DNA of 5,821 nucleotides, taken from NCBI GenBank assembly GCA_017555445.1, contig JAFZGK010000091.1:1-5821 (forward strand). The letters are read 5' to 3'. Numbering within the stretch: position 1 is the stretch's first letter; the number at the start of each line of letters is the position of its first letter. Made by a program: the position numbers and the translations under genes. Below are positions 1 through 5,726 of this stretch, in pieces. Origin of the DNA: Bacteroidales bacterium (GTDB lineage Bacteria > Bacteroidota > Bacteroidia > Bacteroidales > UBA932). The notes beneath the pieces were generated by a model. It had not been told where the DNA came from, did not search any database, and saw only the letters and a program-made list of their open reading frames with translations.

Positions 1-861
1 GGTGATGACTACCTCGTGATGGTGGTGTCAGACCGTATTTCAGCATTTGACGTAGTACTTCCTAAGGGAGTTCCATTCAAGGGACAGGTGCTCAATCAGA
101 TCGCCGCAAAATTCCTTGACGCAACTACTGATATTCTCCCTAACTGGAAGATAGCTGTTCCTGATCCGATGGTGACTGTCGGTCACAAGTGCGAGCCATT
201 CAAGGTTGAGATGGTTATCCGTGGCTACCTTTCAGGTCATGCATGGAGAGAGTACAAGGCAGGAAAGCGTACAATCTGCGGAGTTGAGATGCCGGAGGGA
301 ATGGTTGAGAATCAGAAGTTTCCGCAGCCGATCATCACTCCTACAACCAAGGCTGCTGAGGGTCATGATGAGGATATCTCTAAAGAGGAGATCATCGCTC
401 AGGGTATCGTGAGTCGTGAGGATTATGAGCAGCTTGAGGCTTATACAAGAGCAATCTTCCAGAGAGGAACTGAGATTGCCGAGAAGATGGGACTTATCCT
501 TGTAGATACAAAATATGAGTTCGGTAAGAAGGACGGCAAGATTTATCTTATGGATGAGATCCATACTCCGGACTCTTCAAGATATTTCTACTCAGAGGGT
601 TATGCGGAGCGTCTCGCTGCTGGTGAGAAGCAAAAGCAGCTTTCGAAGGAGTTTGTTCGTGAGTGGCTCATGGCAAACGGATTCCAGGGTCAGGAGGGAC
701 AGCAGGTTCCAGAGATGACTGAGGAGATCGTGAACGGCATCACTGACCGTTATGTTGAGCTCTATGAGAACATTACCGGTGACAAGTTCGAGAAAGCAGA
801 GGGTTCTGACATCCTCGCCCGCATCGAGAAGAACGTTACCGACTGTCTCGCAACACTTTAA
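1..861 (+). CDS. purC: SAICAR synthase (phosphoribosylaminoimidazole-succinocarboxamide synthase), 5'-truncated by window edge
   Basis: This cytoplasmic enzyme joins CAIR and aspartate, using ATP, to make SAICAR in de novo purine synthesis. The frame is open from base 1 and 286 residues are visible before the TAA at 859-861. The first residues read [19 protein letters not shown], which is internal family sequence. The GTG at 16 and ATG at 19 are therefore not the real start, and roughly 25-30 N-terminal residues, including the usual GKVRD nucleotide-binding segment, lie outside the window. Visible hallmarks are [12 protein letters not shown] near the start, [18 protein letters not shown], the classic signature LVDTKYEFG (about 499-525) and [11 protein letters not shown] (about 553-585). 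The long C-terminal region, with [13 protein letters not shown] and ELYENITG, fits the roughly 310-residue Bacteroidetes/yeast-like form rather than the short enteric form. No frame breaks were seen. A strong terminator follows, so this is the last gene of its transcript. Confidence 0.97.
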   Translation, partial: GDDYLVMVVSDRISAFDVVLPKGVPFKGQVLNQIAAKFLDATTDILPNWKIAVPDPMVTVGHKCEPFKVEMVIRGYLSGHAWREYKAGKRTICGVEMPEGMVENQKFPQPIITPTTKAAEGHDEDISKEEIIAQGIVSREDYEQLEAYTRAIFQRGTEIAEKMGLILVDTKYEFGKKDGKIYLMDEIHTPDSSRYFYSEGYAERLAAGEKQKQLSKEFVREWLMANGFQGQEGQQVPEMTEEIVNGITDRYVELYENITGDKFEKAEGSDILARIEKNVTDCLATL

Positions 862-872
862 GACAATCACTA

Positions 873-894
873 CAGAGTATTGATCAACACTCTG
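873..894. repeat. 22-bp near-perfect palindrome after purC
   Basis: The arms CAGAGT (873-878) and ACTCTG (889-894) flank the self-complementary core TTGATCAA (880-887). Only the A879/C888 pair breaks the symmetry. It lies 11 bases after the purC stop and just before the terminator hairpin. It could be a protein-binding site or an extra 3'-UTR hairpin. No function is assigned. Confidence 0.5.
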
Positions 895-902
895 ATTCAT
901 AC

Positions 903-943
903 AACGGAGACCGGCTGATACAGTCGGTCTCTGTTATGTTTTT
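903..943 (+). terminator. Intrinsic terminator of purC
   Basis: The 15-base arms 903-917 and 921-935 pair throughout (13 Watson-Crick pairs and two G-U wobbles) around the three-base loop ATA. A short spacer and a run of five T (939-943) follow. This is a textbook Rho-independent terminator for transcripts coming from purC. The opposite strand has no matching T-run beyond the hairpin, so it probably acts mainly in the + direction. It ends one base before the stop codon of the convergent lipoprotein gene, which makes the convergent junction very tight. Confidence 0.88.
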
Positions 944-944
944 G

Positions 945-1349
945 CTATTCTGCATCTAGGTATTCTTCTTTAGCCTCTTTGAAGAGTTGCTCCACATCTA
1001 CTGAAATTCCTGTAGTCTTGCTTACCTCATCAAACATCTTGTTGTTATTGGCATAATCAAACTGTATCATATCATAACAGAATCCCGGCAAACCTTGTTC
1101 TACGAAATGATCGCGTTTAATTTTCAGACGCATCTTATTATTCTTGACCTCAGTGTTCAAGAGCGCAATCTTGACCATCTTGTCCCTGATGGCATCCTGC
1201 TCCGGCGTCCTTAGAGAATCAGGCAGAAGAAATCCTATTTCTTCAGCATACTCCATATACTGCTCCTGTGAAATGACTCGATTTCCAGTACAAGACGGAA
1301 ACAGACATACAGTAACCAGAATGACAAATAAAATAAATCTCGTCTTCAT
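945..1349 (-). CDS. Small putative lipoprotein of unknown function
   Basis: The product has 134 residues and I do not recognise the family. The N-terminus MKTRFILFVILVTVCLFPSC is a lipoprotein signal peptide: two basic residues, a hydrophobic core, and a Ser-Cys cleavage site with Cys20 as the likely lipidated residue. The mature part of about 115 residues is hydrophilic, charged and probably mostly helical (MEYAEEIGFLL, DEVSKTTGISVDVEQLFKEAKEEYLDAE), with no further membrane segment. It would sit on the periplasmic or outer face of an envelope membrane. The ATG at 1347-1349 lies 17 bases after the stop of the regulator gene on the same strand, so the two are almost certainly co-transcribed and the lipoprotein may be a partner or target of that regulator. 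Upstream sequence is AT-rich with no Shine-Dalgarno, as usual in Bacteroidetes. The size and signal recall small DUF-type Bacteroidetes lipoproteins, but no specific motif supports a named one. Confidence 0.85.
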   Translation of the reverse strand: MKTRFILFVILVTVCLFPSCTGNRVISQEQYMEYAEEIGFLLPDSLRTPEQDAIRDKMVKIALLNTEVKNNKMRLKIKRDHFVEQGLPGFCYDMIQFDYANNNKMFDEVSKTTGISVDVEQLFKEAKEEYLDAE

Positions 1350-1366
1350 AATGCTAGAAATTTAGT

Positions 1367-2950
1367 TTAAAATATAGTGTGATTCAGTTCAGCTAACTTT
1401 TTACGTAGGAAAGAATCAAGATTTGTCTTGTATTCAGTAAGGCCAAGTTTTTTTCTGATAATGCTGCTGAAGTTATAGTATGATTGTTCTGCAAGCCCCA
1501 TGTAAGCTGCAATCTCATTGCCTCGCATTCCCATACAGTACAGACAACAACATCCCCTCTCTCTTTCTGTCAGATTGCAACTTGCGAGAAATGCAGTGAA
1601 GGCTGGATGAAGTGCTTCGAAGGTCTTGCAAGTAGATTCAAGGAAAGTATCTTTTGCTGCGAGCAGGCTTCTTATGTTCTCTTCTGCACTTTGGGATGAA
1701 TAATTAGGACTCATTGAGCTGAGAATGAACTGATTGAATATTGACACTCTCTCCATCAGAGCTTCGCGTAGTTCGTTGTTTAATGTTTTGTTTTCATACA
1801 TCTGCTGCAATTTGATGATTTCATCCTGTGCCTGAGTCATCAGTGTAGAATAGATTACAACCTCTTCCTGTTTTTTGCGTAGTCTGTTCTGCATGGTAAT
1901 GAATGTCAGACCCGCAAGCAAAAGAAATATGAATGCAGATAATGCTAATGTTATATACAGATGTTTATGTTTAAGCTGTTCAATTGCTGCCTTGTTTTGT
2001 TGCTCTTTCAGAAGTATCTCGCTGTCCAGAAGTTGCTGGTATTCTGATTCTACACCAGAAATATACTTCTTGTAACTATTTAATGCATCATCATGATTTC
2101 CTGTGATTTCCATTATATGTGCACGAACTCCATGATATGCTACTGATTCTTCAAACTGAGGATTGAAGTCCTGATGTTTTTCTAAAGCCAGAACAGCATT
2201 GTTACCATCCCCAATGATAGAATATGTATAGGCAATATTAAGCCAATATATGTCATCAGGTGCTAAGGTGTCCTGCATTAGTCCAATCAATTCATTGATC
2301 CTCTTATCCTCTTGATGTCTGTATATATTTAAAAGTGCATCATAATAATTAGCCTGAAAGCGAGGAGACATTTCTAAGAGTTCATCTTGCAGGTTGGAAA
2401 GAAATGTATGTGCTGCATCGTAATGGCCTAAAATGATATAACCTTTGATAGCCTCTAATAGATAAGTGTTATAGTTTATCTTAAGGTCATTGGACTTTTC
2501 GAAATGTTTGAAGGACTTTATTGCATTATCTACTGCGCTTTGATAGTCCTGCATATATTGACTCATAAGATATTTTCCCAGATACAGCCATCCCATTACG
2601 TAATCATCAGATTCCTTTTGGGCTATTCTTTGAGCAGTCAGTATATGATCATATGCCTTGACGTAATCACCCATCTGTCTTTGTGCCATTGCATTGAATA
2701 TATGATAGCGCTGTATATTCAAGGCACCTTCTCTATCTCGAAATAATTCTGCGCTACCTTCATTGACCCATGGAATACTTCTGTCAGTCATTTCCTGGTT
2801 CATGAGTAGTTCAAGATGACTAGCATTTGCTCCAGGAGTAATTTCAAGACGGATCCTGTCGTACATTCTGGCGATATCAGAAGACTGTTCTTGGTCATTA
2901 TTGCAAGATGCAATCATGAAGACGATCAATATTATCTGCAGATATTTCAT
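1367..2950 (-). CDS. Membrane-tethered TPR regulator with C-terminal LuxR-like helix-turn-helix
   Basis: This is a probable one-component transcription regulator that senses in the periplasm and acts on DNA in the cytoplasm. The frame is open from an ATG at 3007, but the Met codon at 2950 is preferred because a signal peptide begins there (MKYLQIILIVFMIASC, with Cys16 in an I-A-S-C lipobox), giving 527 residues. Residues about 80-305 hold four or five degenerate TPR-like helical hairpins (for example MGDYVKAYDHILTAQRIA, GNHDDALNSYKKYI). A charged helix (about 307-330) leads into one membrane helix (about 331-352, LYITLALSAFIFLLLAGLTFI), followed by a basic stop-transfer RLRKK and a probable coiled coil (355-401). 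The C-terminus (about 459-506, LTERER...NEIAAYMGL...IIRKKLGL) matches the LuxR/GerE-type HTH pattern. No kinase or receiver domain is present. The architecture is common in Bacteroidetes; signal and targets are unknown. Four cysteines crowd into the HTH (GCCCLYC, 466-472). It leads the operon with the small lipoprotein. Confidence 0.88.
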   Translation of the reverse strand: MKYLQIILIVFMIASCNNDQEQSSDIARMYDRIRLEITPGANASHLELLMNQEMTDRSIPWVNEGSAELFRDREGALNIQRYHIFNAMAQRQMGDYVKAYDHILTAQRIAQKESDDYVMGWLYLGKYLMSQYMQDYQSAVDNAIKSFKHFEKSNDLKINYNTYLLEAIKGYIILGHYDAAHTFLSNLQDELLEMSPRFQANYYDALLNIYRHQEDKRINELIGLMQDTLAPDDIYWLNIAYTYSIIGDGNNAVLALEKHQDFNPQFEESVAYHGVRAHIMEITGNHDDALNSYKKYISGVESEYQQLLDSEILLKEQQNKAAIEQLKHKHLYITLALSAFIFLLLAGLTFITMQNRLRKKQEEVVIYSTLMTQAQDEIIKLQQMYENKTLNNELREALMERVSIFNQFILSSMSPNYSSQSAEENIRSLLAAKDTFLESTCKTFEALHPAFTAFLASCNLTERERGCCCLYCMGMRGNEIAAYMGLAEQSYYNFSSIIRKKLGLTEYKTNLDSFLRKKLAELNHTIF

Positions 2951-3060
2951 GGGGTAGGATTCTTGGATTCTTGAGTGCAATTTCATAAAAATCCATGAAG
3001 TTGGCAAATAAAAACTCTAACATTATTCTAAAGCCTTGACTGATAAGATATACATCTGAA

Positions 3061-3098
3061 GCGACGATACATAAATGTGCAGATTTTTTTGGCGTCGC
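3061..3098. repeat. Short inverted repeat GCGACG...CGTCGC upstream of the regulator
   Basis: GCGACG (3061-3066) and CGTCGC (3093-3098) are exact inverted copies separated by 26 AT-rich bases. The right arm belongs to a longer motif which, read on the minus strand, is GCGACGCCAAAAAAA (3098-3084) and resembles both arms of the larger hairpin at 3131-3174. If the proposed regulator promoter is right, this repeat falls in the transcribed leader of the regulator mRNA. A role as operator or leader hairpin is inferred only from position. Confidence 0.4.
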
Positions 3099-3114
3099 TG
3101 TGCAAAACTGGGCA

Positions 3115-3146
3115 AAAATGTACAATTGAGATACCGACGCTACAAA
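3115..3146 (-). promoter_or_regulatory. Possible Bacteroidetes-type promoter for the regulator operon
   Basis: On the minus strand TTTG (3146-3143) is followed after 20 bases by TACATTTT (3122-3115). This approximates the Bacteroidetes consensus TTTG-N19..21-TAnnTTTG with one mismatch in the -7 box. It would place the RNA start near 3108 and give the regulator mRNA a leader of roughly 155-160 bases. The TTTG lies inside one arm of the 3131-3174 hairpin. The match is imperfect in an AT-rich spacer, so this is tentative. Confidence 0.3.
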
Positions 3147-3174
3147 ATTTCACTCATTTTTGTCGCGTCGGTAT
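3131..3174. repeat. Long imperfect inverted repeat (16 paired bases) between the GNAT-like gene and the regulator
   Basis: ATACCGACGC (3131-3140) pairs exactly with GCGTCGGTAT (3165-3174). After a T/C mismatch the pairing resumes with ACAAAA (3142-3147) against TTTTGT (3158-3163), leaving a 10-base loop. It lies 49 bases past the stop of the minus-strand GNAT-like gene, so it may end that transcript. However, the next T-run on that strand (3118-3114) starts about 12 bases beyond the stem, which is too far for a canonical terminator. A paired operator for the downstream regulator is the other reading. Apart from this and the shorter repeat, no gene was seen in 2951-3223. Confidence 0.6.
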
Positions 3175-3223
3175 ATATAATTGTTGTTTGGTGTCTTTGG
3201 GGAGAATGCCAATGTGAGAGTCT

Positions 3224-4129
3224 CTATTCGTAATCGGTGAGTTTGAGACGGTATTTATTGCTGCCGAGGTTCTGGTAATATGAATATTTACCGGTTGCGT
3301 CAATGAAGGCTACATCATCAAAGACGGATGTCTCACCAACTAAGACTGCCTCGCGATTATCTTTATATGTACTTTGTGCCTTCAAGGGTTGTCTGCTCCA
3401 GTCTTGCATGTTCACTTTGAACATGACTGGCGCCTTATGACCCTCGAGCTGGAAACCGAGCTGTTCATATACGGAGCCTTCCGACCATTCAAGGTCGGCG
3501 TAGCTCATTATGTCGTCTGGCTGCACTTCTTTGATGAAATGCCTTAGGACCTTTCCCATGCCGCCGATTATCCTTATGCCAGGCAGGGATGCATATCTGG
3601 TCCATTCGTATGACCTGATTGTCTTCTCTCCCTTGAGCCATTTGCGGGCATTTGAAAATTCTGCAACTGCTACAAGGGTTCCGGCAGGGAAGTCGGAACG
3701 GACATGGATGGATGAAGGATTCAGTGATTTTTCTCCGGTGTGTCTTTTTATGAAGAGTCCGTAGCGGTATCTGCATGCAGCATCTCCATAGCTGTGGTTG
3801 GCTTCCAGGAAAGCTGCGGCTTCCGCCTTTTCTATGCGCCTGACTTCGCAGTTGCGGGCGTAGATGGGGAAGAAGATTTCAAGATGGGCAAGAATGCGGG
3901 CTTCCATCATCTGACGCTGCCTGCGCCATCTGTCTTCCGGTATGATTATCGGACATGTCTGTCCTGCGTTGGCGGCAACTTCAAGACGGGTCTTGAGGAC
4001 TTCTGCCTGCCACTGGGCCTCGTTCCTGGAGATGGCATTCATCGGAAGAGGGAAGAGTGCGCGACCTTCCATAGACTCAACTCCGTTGGCCTTCAGAAAA
4101 TCCATTATTTCTTCCTCGAATCCTTTCAT
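3224..4129 (-). CDS. Uncharacterised protein with GNAT-like (N-acetyltransferase-fold) features
   Basis: The product has 301 residues, no signal peptide and no membrane helix, so it should be cytoplasmic. The function is not known to me. The N-terminal third (about 1-95) is helical and basic (PEDRWRRQRQMMEARILAHLE). The middle carries FLEANHSYGDAACRYRYGLF (107-126) and a strand-like stretch LVAVAEFSNARKW (152-164). Then come IIGGMGKVLRHFI (187-199), reminiscent of the glycine-rich acetyl-CoA loop and helix of GNAT proteins, and SYADLEWSEGSVYEQLGF (209-226), ending in the YexLGF typical of GNAT folds. The order FLEANH..G, GG..K.L..F, SYADxxWSxGxxYexLGF also recalls a C-terminal module of some phage Hef-like homing endonucleases, though no nuclease domain is present here. 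A tail of about 75 residues follows (KYSYYQNLGSNKYRLKL). The ATG at 4129 sits about 20 bases behind a good -7 box, supporting this start. It is divergent from pgi and seems to be transcribed alone. Confidence 0.8.
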   Translation of the reverse strand: MKGFEEEIMDFLKANGVESMEGRALFPLPMNAISRNEAQWQAEVLKTRLEVAANAGQTCPIIIPEDRWRRQRQMMEARILAHLEIFFPIYARNCEVRRIEKAEAAAFLEANHSYGDAACRYRYGLFIKRHTGEKSLNPSSIHVRSDFPAGTLVAVAEFSNARKWLKGEKTIRSYEWTRYASLPGIRIIGGMGKVLRHFIKEVQPDDIMSYADLEWSEGSVYEQLGFQLEGHKAPVMFKVNMQDWSRQPLKAQSTYKDNREAVLVGETSVFDDVAFIDATGKYSYYQNLGSNKYRLKLTDYE

Positions 4130-4151
4130 TATCTGCGAATTTTATTGAAAG

Positions 4152-4159
4152 CAAATGTA
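4152..4159 (-). promoter_or_regulatory. -7 box of promoter for the GNAT-like gene
   Basis: Read on the minus strand the site is TACATTTG, an exact match to the Bacteroidetes -7 consensus TAnnTTTG. A TTTA lies 21 bases upstream, one base off the -33 TTTG. RNA would start near 4147, leaving a short leader of roughly 18 bases before the ATG at 4129. No Shine-Dalgarno is visible in that leader. Confidence 0.55.
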
Positions 4160-4190
4160 ATTATTTTATAAGATTTTCACTAAAAAAACT

Positions 4191-4198
4191 TACCTTTG
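4191..4198 (+). promoter_or_regulatory. -7 box of pgi promoter
   Basis: TACCTTTG is an exact match to the Bacteroidetes -7 consensus TAnnTTTG. The -33 element is poor: the best candidate is TTTA 22 bases upstream (4165-4168). The expected RNA start is near 4203-4205, giving a pgi leader of about 50 bases. It lies 31 bases from the oppositely directed -7 box, so the two promoters share the AT-rich spacer. Confidence 0.55.
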
Positions 4199-4206
4199 CC
4201 GTGATG

Positions 4207-4221
4207 CGCTTTTTAAAAGCG
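4207..4221. repeat. Perfect palindrome in the pgi leader
   Basis: CGCTTTT (4207-4213) and AAAAGCG (4215-4221) are exact inverted copies around a single T. The site begins just after the expected pgi transcription start and ends 31 bases before the ATG. In DNA it has the form of an operator. As RNA it could only make a weak AT-rich hairpin. The function is unproven. Confidence 0.45.
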
Positions 4222-4252
4222 ATAGTATGACAATAAATTAATTTATAAAGAT

Positions 4253-5593
4253 ATGGTAAAGGTAAATCTGAGCGGCTGCAGCTCTTTTGTAAATGATGCA
4301 GACTACAAGGCTTATGTAGAAAAGTCACTTGCTGCTCTCGAGGTTCTCGAGAACGAGACTGGTGCAGGTAACGACTTCCTCGGCTGGAAGCACCTTCCTT
4401 CTGAGACTCTCAACAGCACACTCGTTGCTGAGTGCGAGGCTGTAAGAGATGCATGGGCAGCTAAGAATGTAGATCTCGTAGTAGTTATCGGTATCGGTGG
4501 TTCATACCTCGGTGCAAAGTGCGCTCTCGAGGCTCTTTCACACCAGTTTGCAAAGCAGCTCAAGAACAAGGGCAATGCTCCTGAGATCGTGTTCGCAGGT
4601 CAGAATCTTTCAGAGGAGTATATGTGCGAGCTCATGGATCTCGTACAGGAGAGAAATGCAGCATGCGTAGTTATCTCAAAGTCAGGTACTACAACTGAGC
4701 CTGCTGTTGCTTTCCGTCTCGTTAAGAAGTATCTCGAGGATACATATGGCAAGGCAGAGGCTGCTGAGCGTATCGTAGCTGTAACTGACAAGGCTCGCGG
4801 TGCTCTCAAGGGTCTTGCAACTCAGGAAGGCTACAAGACTTTCGTTATCGAGGATAACGTAGGTGGCCGTTTCTCAGTTCTTACTCCAGTAGGTATCCTT
4901 CCTATCGTTCTCGCAGGTTTCGATATCAACGCAATGCTCCAGGGCGCTCTTGCAATGGAGGAGGCTTGCGCAAAGAAATGTGAGTGCAACCCTGCAATCC
5001 AGTACGCTGCAATGCGTAACGCTCTCTATGCACAGGGCAAGAAGATAGAGATCCTCGTAGCTTACAACCCTAAGCTTACATTCCTCGGCGAGTGGTGGAA
5101 GCAGCTCTACGGAGAGTCAGAGGGTAAGGATGGTCTCGGAATCTTCCCTGCATCTGTAAACTTCACAACCGACCTCCACTCAATGGGTCAGTACATCCAG
5201 GATGGTGAGCGTACTCTCATGGAGACAGTTGTTACAGTTGAGAAGAGCAACCGTTCAATGCTCATCGAGAACGACCCTCAGAACCTTGACGGCCTTAACT
5301 TCCTTACTGGCAAGCATGTTGAGGAGTGCAACGCAATGGCTGAGCTCGGAACAAAGCTTGCACACATCGACGGTGGCGTTCCACAGCTTTCACTCTCAAT
5401 CGAGTGCATCAACGAGTACAACCTCGGTGCTCTCTTCTATTTCTTCGAGAAGGCTTGCGGTATCAGCGGTTACGTTCTTGGCGTGAACCCATTCGACCAG
5501 CCAGGTGTTGAGGCTTATAAGAAGAACATGTTCGCTCTTCTTGGCAAGCCTGGTTATGAGGAGATGGCAGAGGCTCTCAAGGCAAGACTCTAA
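4253..5593 (+). CDS. pgi: Glucose-6-phosphate isomerase
   Basis: This cytoplasmic enzyme interconverts glucose 6-phosphate and fructose 6-phosphate in glycolysis and gluconeogenesis. The product has 446 residues, the usual length of the short Bacteroides/Bacillus-type PGI. Sugar-phosphate-binding motifs are GIGGSYLGA (80-88) and SKSGTTTEP (142-150). The two PGI signatures are present: DNVGGRFSVLTPVG (201-214) and GYVLGVNPFDQPGVEAYK (406-423). By position relative to the Geobacillus enzyme the catalytic residues should be Glu288 in GESEGK, His309 in TDLHSMGQ and Lys423 in VEAYK; all are present, so the enzyme should be active. The ATG at 4253 begins MVKVNLSG, where family members begin, and it has AT-rich sequence upstream instead of a Shine-Dalgarno. 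Codon choice (CTC, GAG, GTA) resembles purC and suggests strong expression. It appears to be monocistronic, with its own promoter box and a strong terminator 83 bases after the stop. Confidence 0.98.
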   Translation: MVKVNLSGCSSFVNDADYKAYVEKSLAALEVLENETGAGNDFLGWKHLPSETLNSTLVAECEAVRDAWAAKNVDLVVVIGIGGSYLGAKCALEALSHQFAKQLKNKGNAPEIVFAGQNLSEEYMCELMDLVQERNAACVVISKSGTTTEPAVAFRLVKKYLEDTYGKAEAAERIVAVTDKARGALKGLATQEGYKTFVIEDNVGGRFSVLTPVGILPIVLAGFDINAMLQGALAMEEACAKKCECNPAIQYAAMRNALYAQGKKIEILVAYNPKLTFLGEWWKQLYGESEGKDGLGIFPASVNFTTDLHSMGQYIQDGERTLMETVVTVEKSNRSMLIENDPQNLDGLNFLTGKHVEECNAMAELGTKLAHIDGGVPQLSLSIECINEYNLGALFYFFEKACGISGYVLGVNPFDQPGVEAYKKNMFALLGKPGYEEMAEALKARL

Positions 5594-5599
5594 TCAATC

Positions 5600-5616
5600 A
5601 CCTCGCAAGAGGTTTT
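5600..5616 (+). terminator. Small GNRA-loop hairpin after pgi, possible weak terminator
   Basis: ACCTC (5600-5604) pairs with GAGGT (5609-5613) around a GCAA tetraloop, which is a stable GNRA loop, and three further T follow. It starts 7 bases after the pgi stop. The five-pair stem and short T-run make it a weak terminator at best. It may instead protect the mRNA 3' end or only reduce read-through ahead of the stronger hairpin at 5676. Confidence 0.4.
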
Positions 5617-5675
5617 GGCATACCCTTTGCAATTACTCTAAATCGGTTAGTTTAGTTGTTATTTAGGGTTATAGT

Positions 5676-5725
5676 TCAACCGGCCGTTCGGAAATTTTCC
5701 GGGCGGCCGGATTGATTTTATTTTT
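5676..5725 (+). terminator. Strong intrinsic terminator of pgi
   Basis: CCGGCCG (5680-5686) pairs with CGGCCGG (5704-5710). The stem continues inward through two T-G wobbles and CGGA/TCCG to an AATTT loop, and outward through TCAA/TTGA past one bulged A. The T-rich tract TTTTATTTTT (5716-5725) follows. A GC-rich stem of about 13 pairs plus T-tract is a convincing Rho-independent terminator. It should separate pgi from the gene starting at 5788. Confidence 0.9.
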
Positions 5726-5726
5726 G

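Noticed and set aside
16..21. GTG at 16 or ATG at 19 as the purC start
   Set aside because: The upstream codons continue the conserved PurC sequence to base 1, so both are internal codons of a truncated gene.
1144..1365. Plus-strand frame antisense to the small lipoprotein
   Set aside because: The minus-strand frame has a coherent lipoprotein signal and operon spacing, whereas this one has neither promoter nor motif support.
1367..2950. Regulator read as a hybrid two-component or SusR-like sensor
   Set aside because: No histidine-kinase or receiver motifs occur between the membrane helix and the HTH, and the periplasmic part is TPR-like rather than a beta-propeller.
2951..3007. A 19-residue N-terminal extension of the regulator from the ATG at 3007 (or the Met codon at 2986)
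   Set aside because: The extension is polar and would bury the signal peptide and lipobox that begin cleanly at the Met codon at 2950, so the later start is preferred.
2898..3125. Minus-strand 75-codon frame overlapping the regulator start
   Set aside because: It overlaps the signal-peptide region of the regulator in another frame, has a composition without domain features, and would cover the repeat-rich spacer.
3061..3174. A miniature transposable element or CRISPR-like array in the repeat-rich spacer
   Set aside because: The inverted repeats are short, unequal and irregularly spaced. No target-site duplication, transposase or regular spacer-repeat pattern was found.
3740..4171. Plus-strand 143-codon frame antisense to the GNAT-like gene
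   Set aside because: It lies almost wholly antisense to a well-patterned protein, and its translation has no recognisable motifs and frequent Cys/Phe runs typical of a shadow frame.
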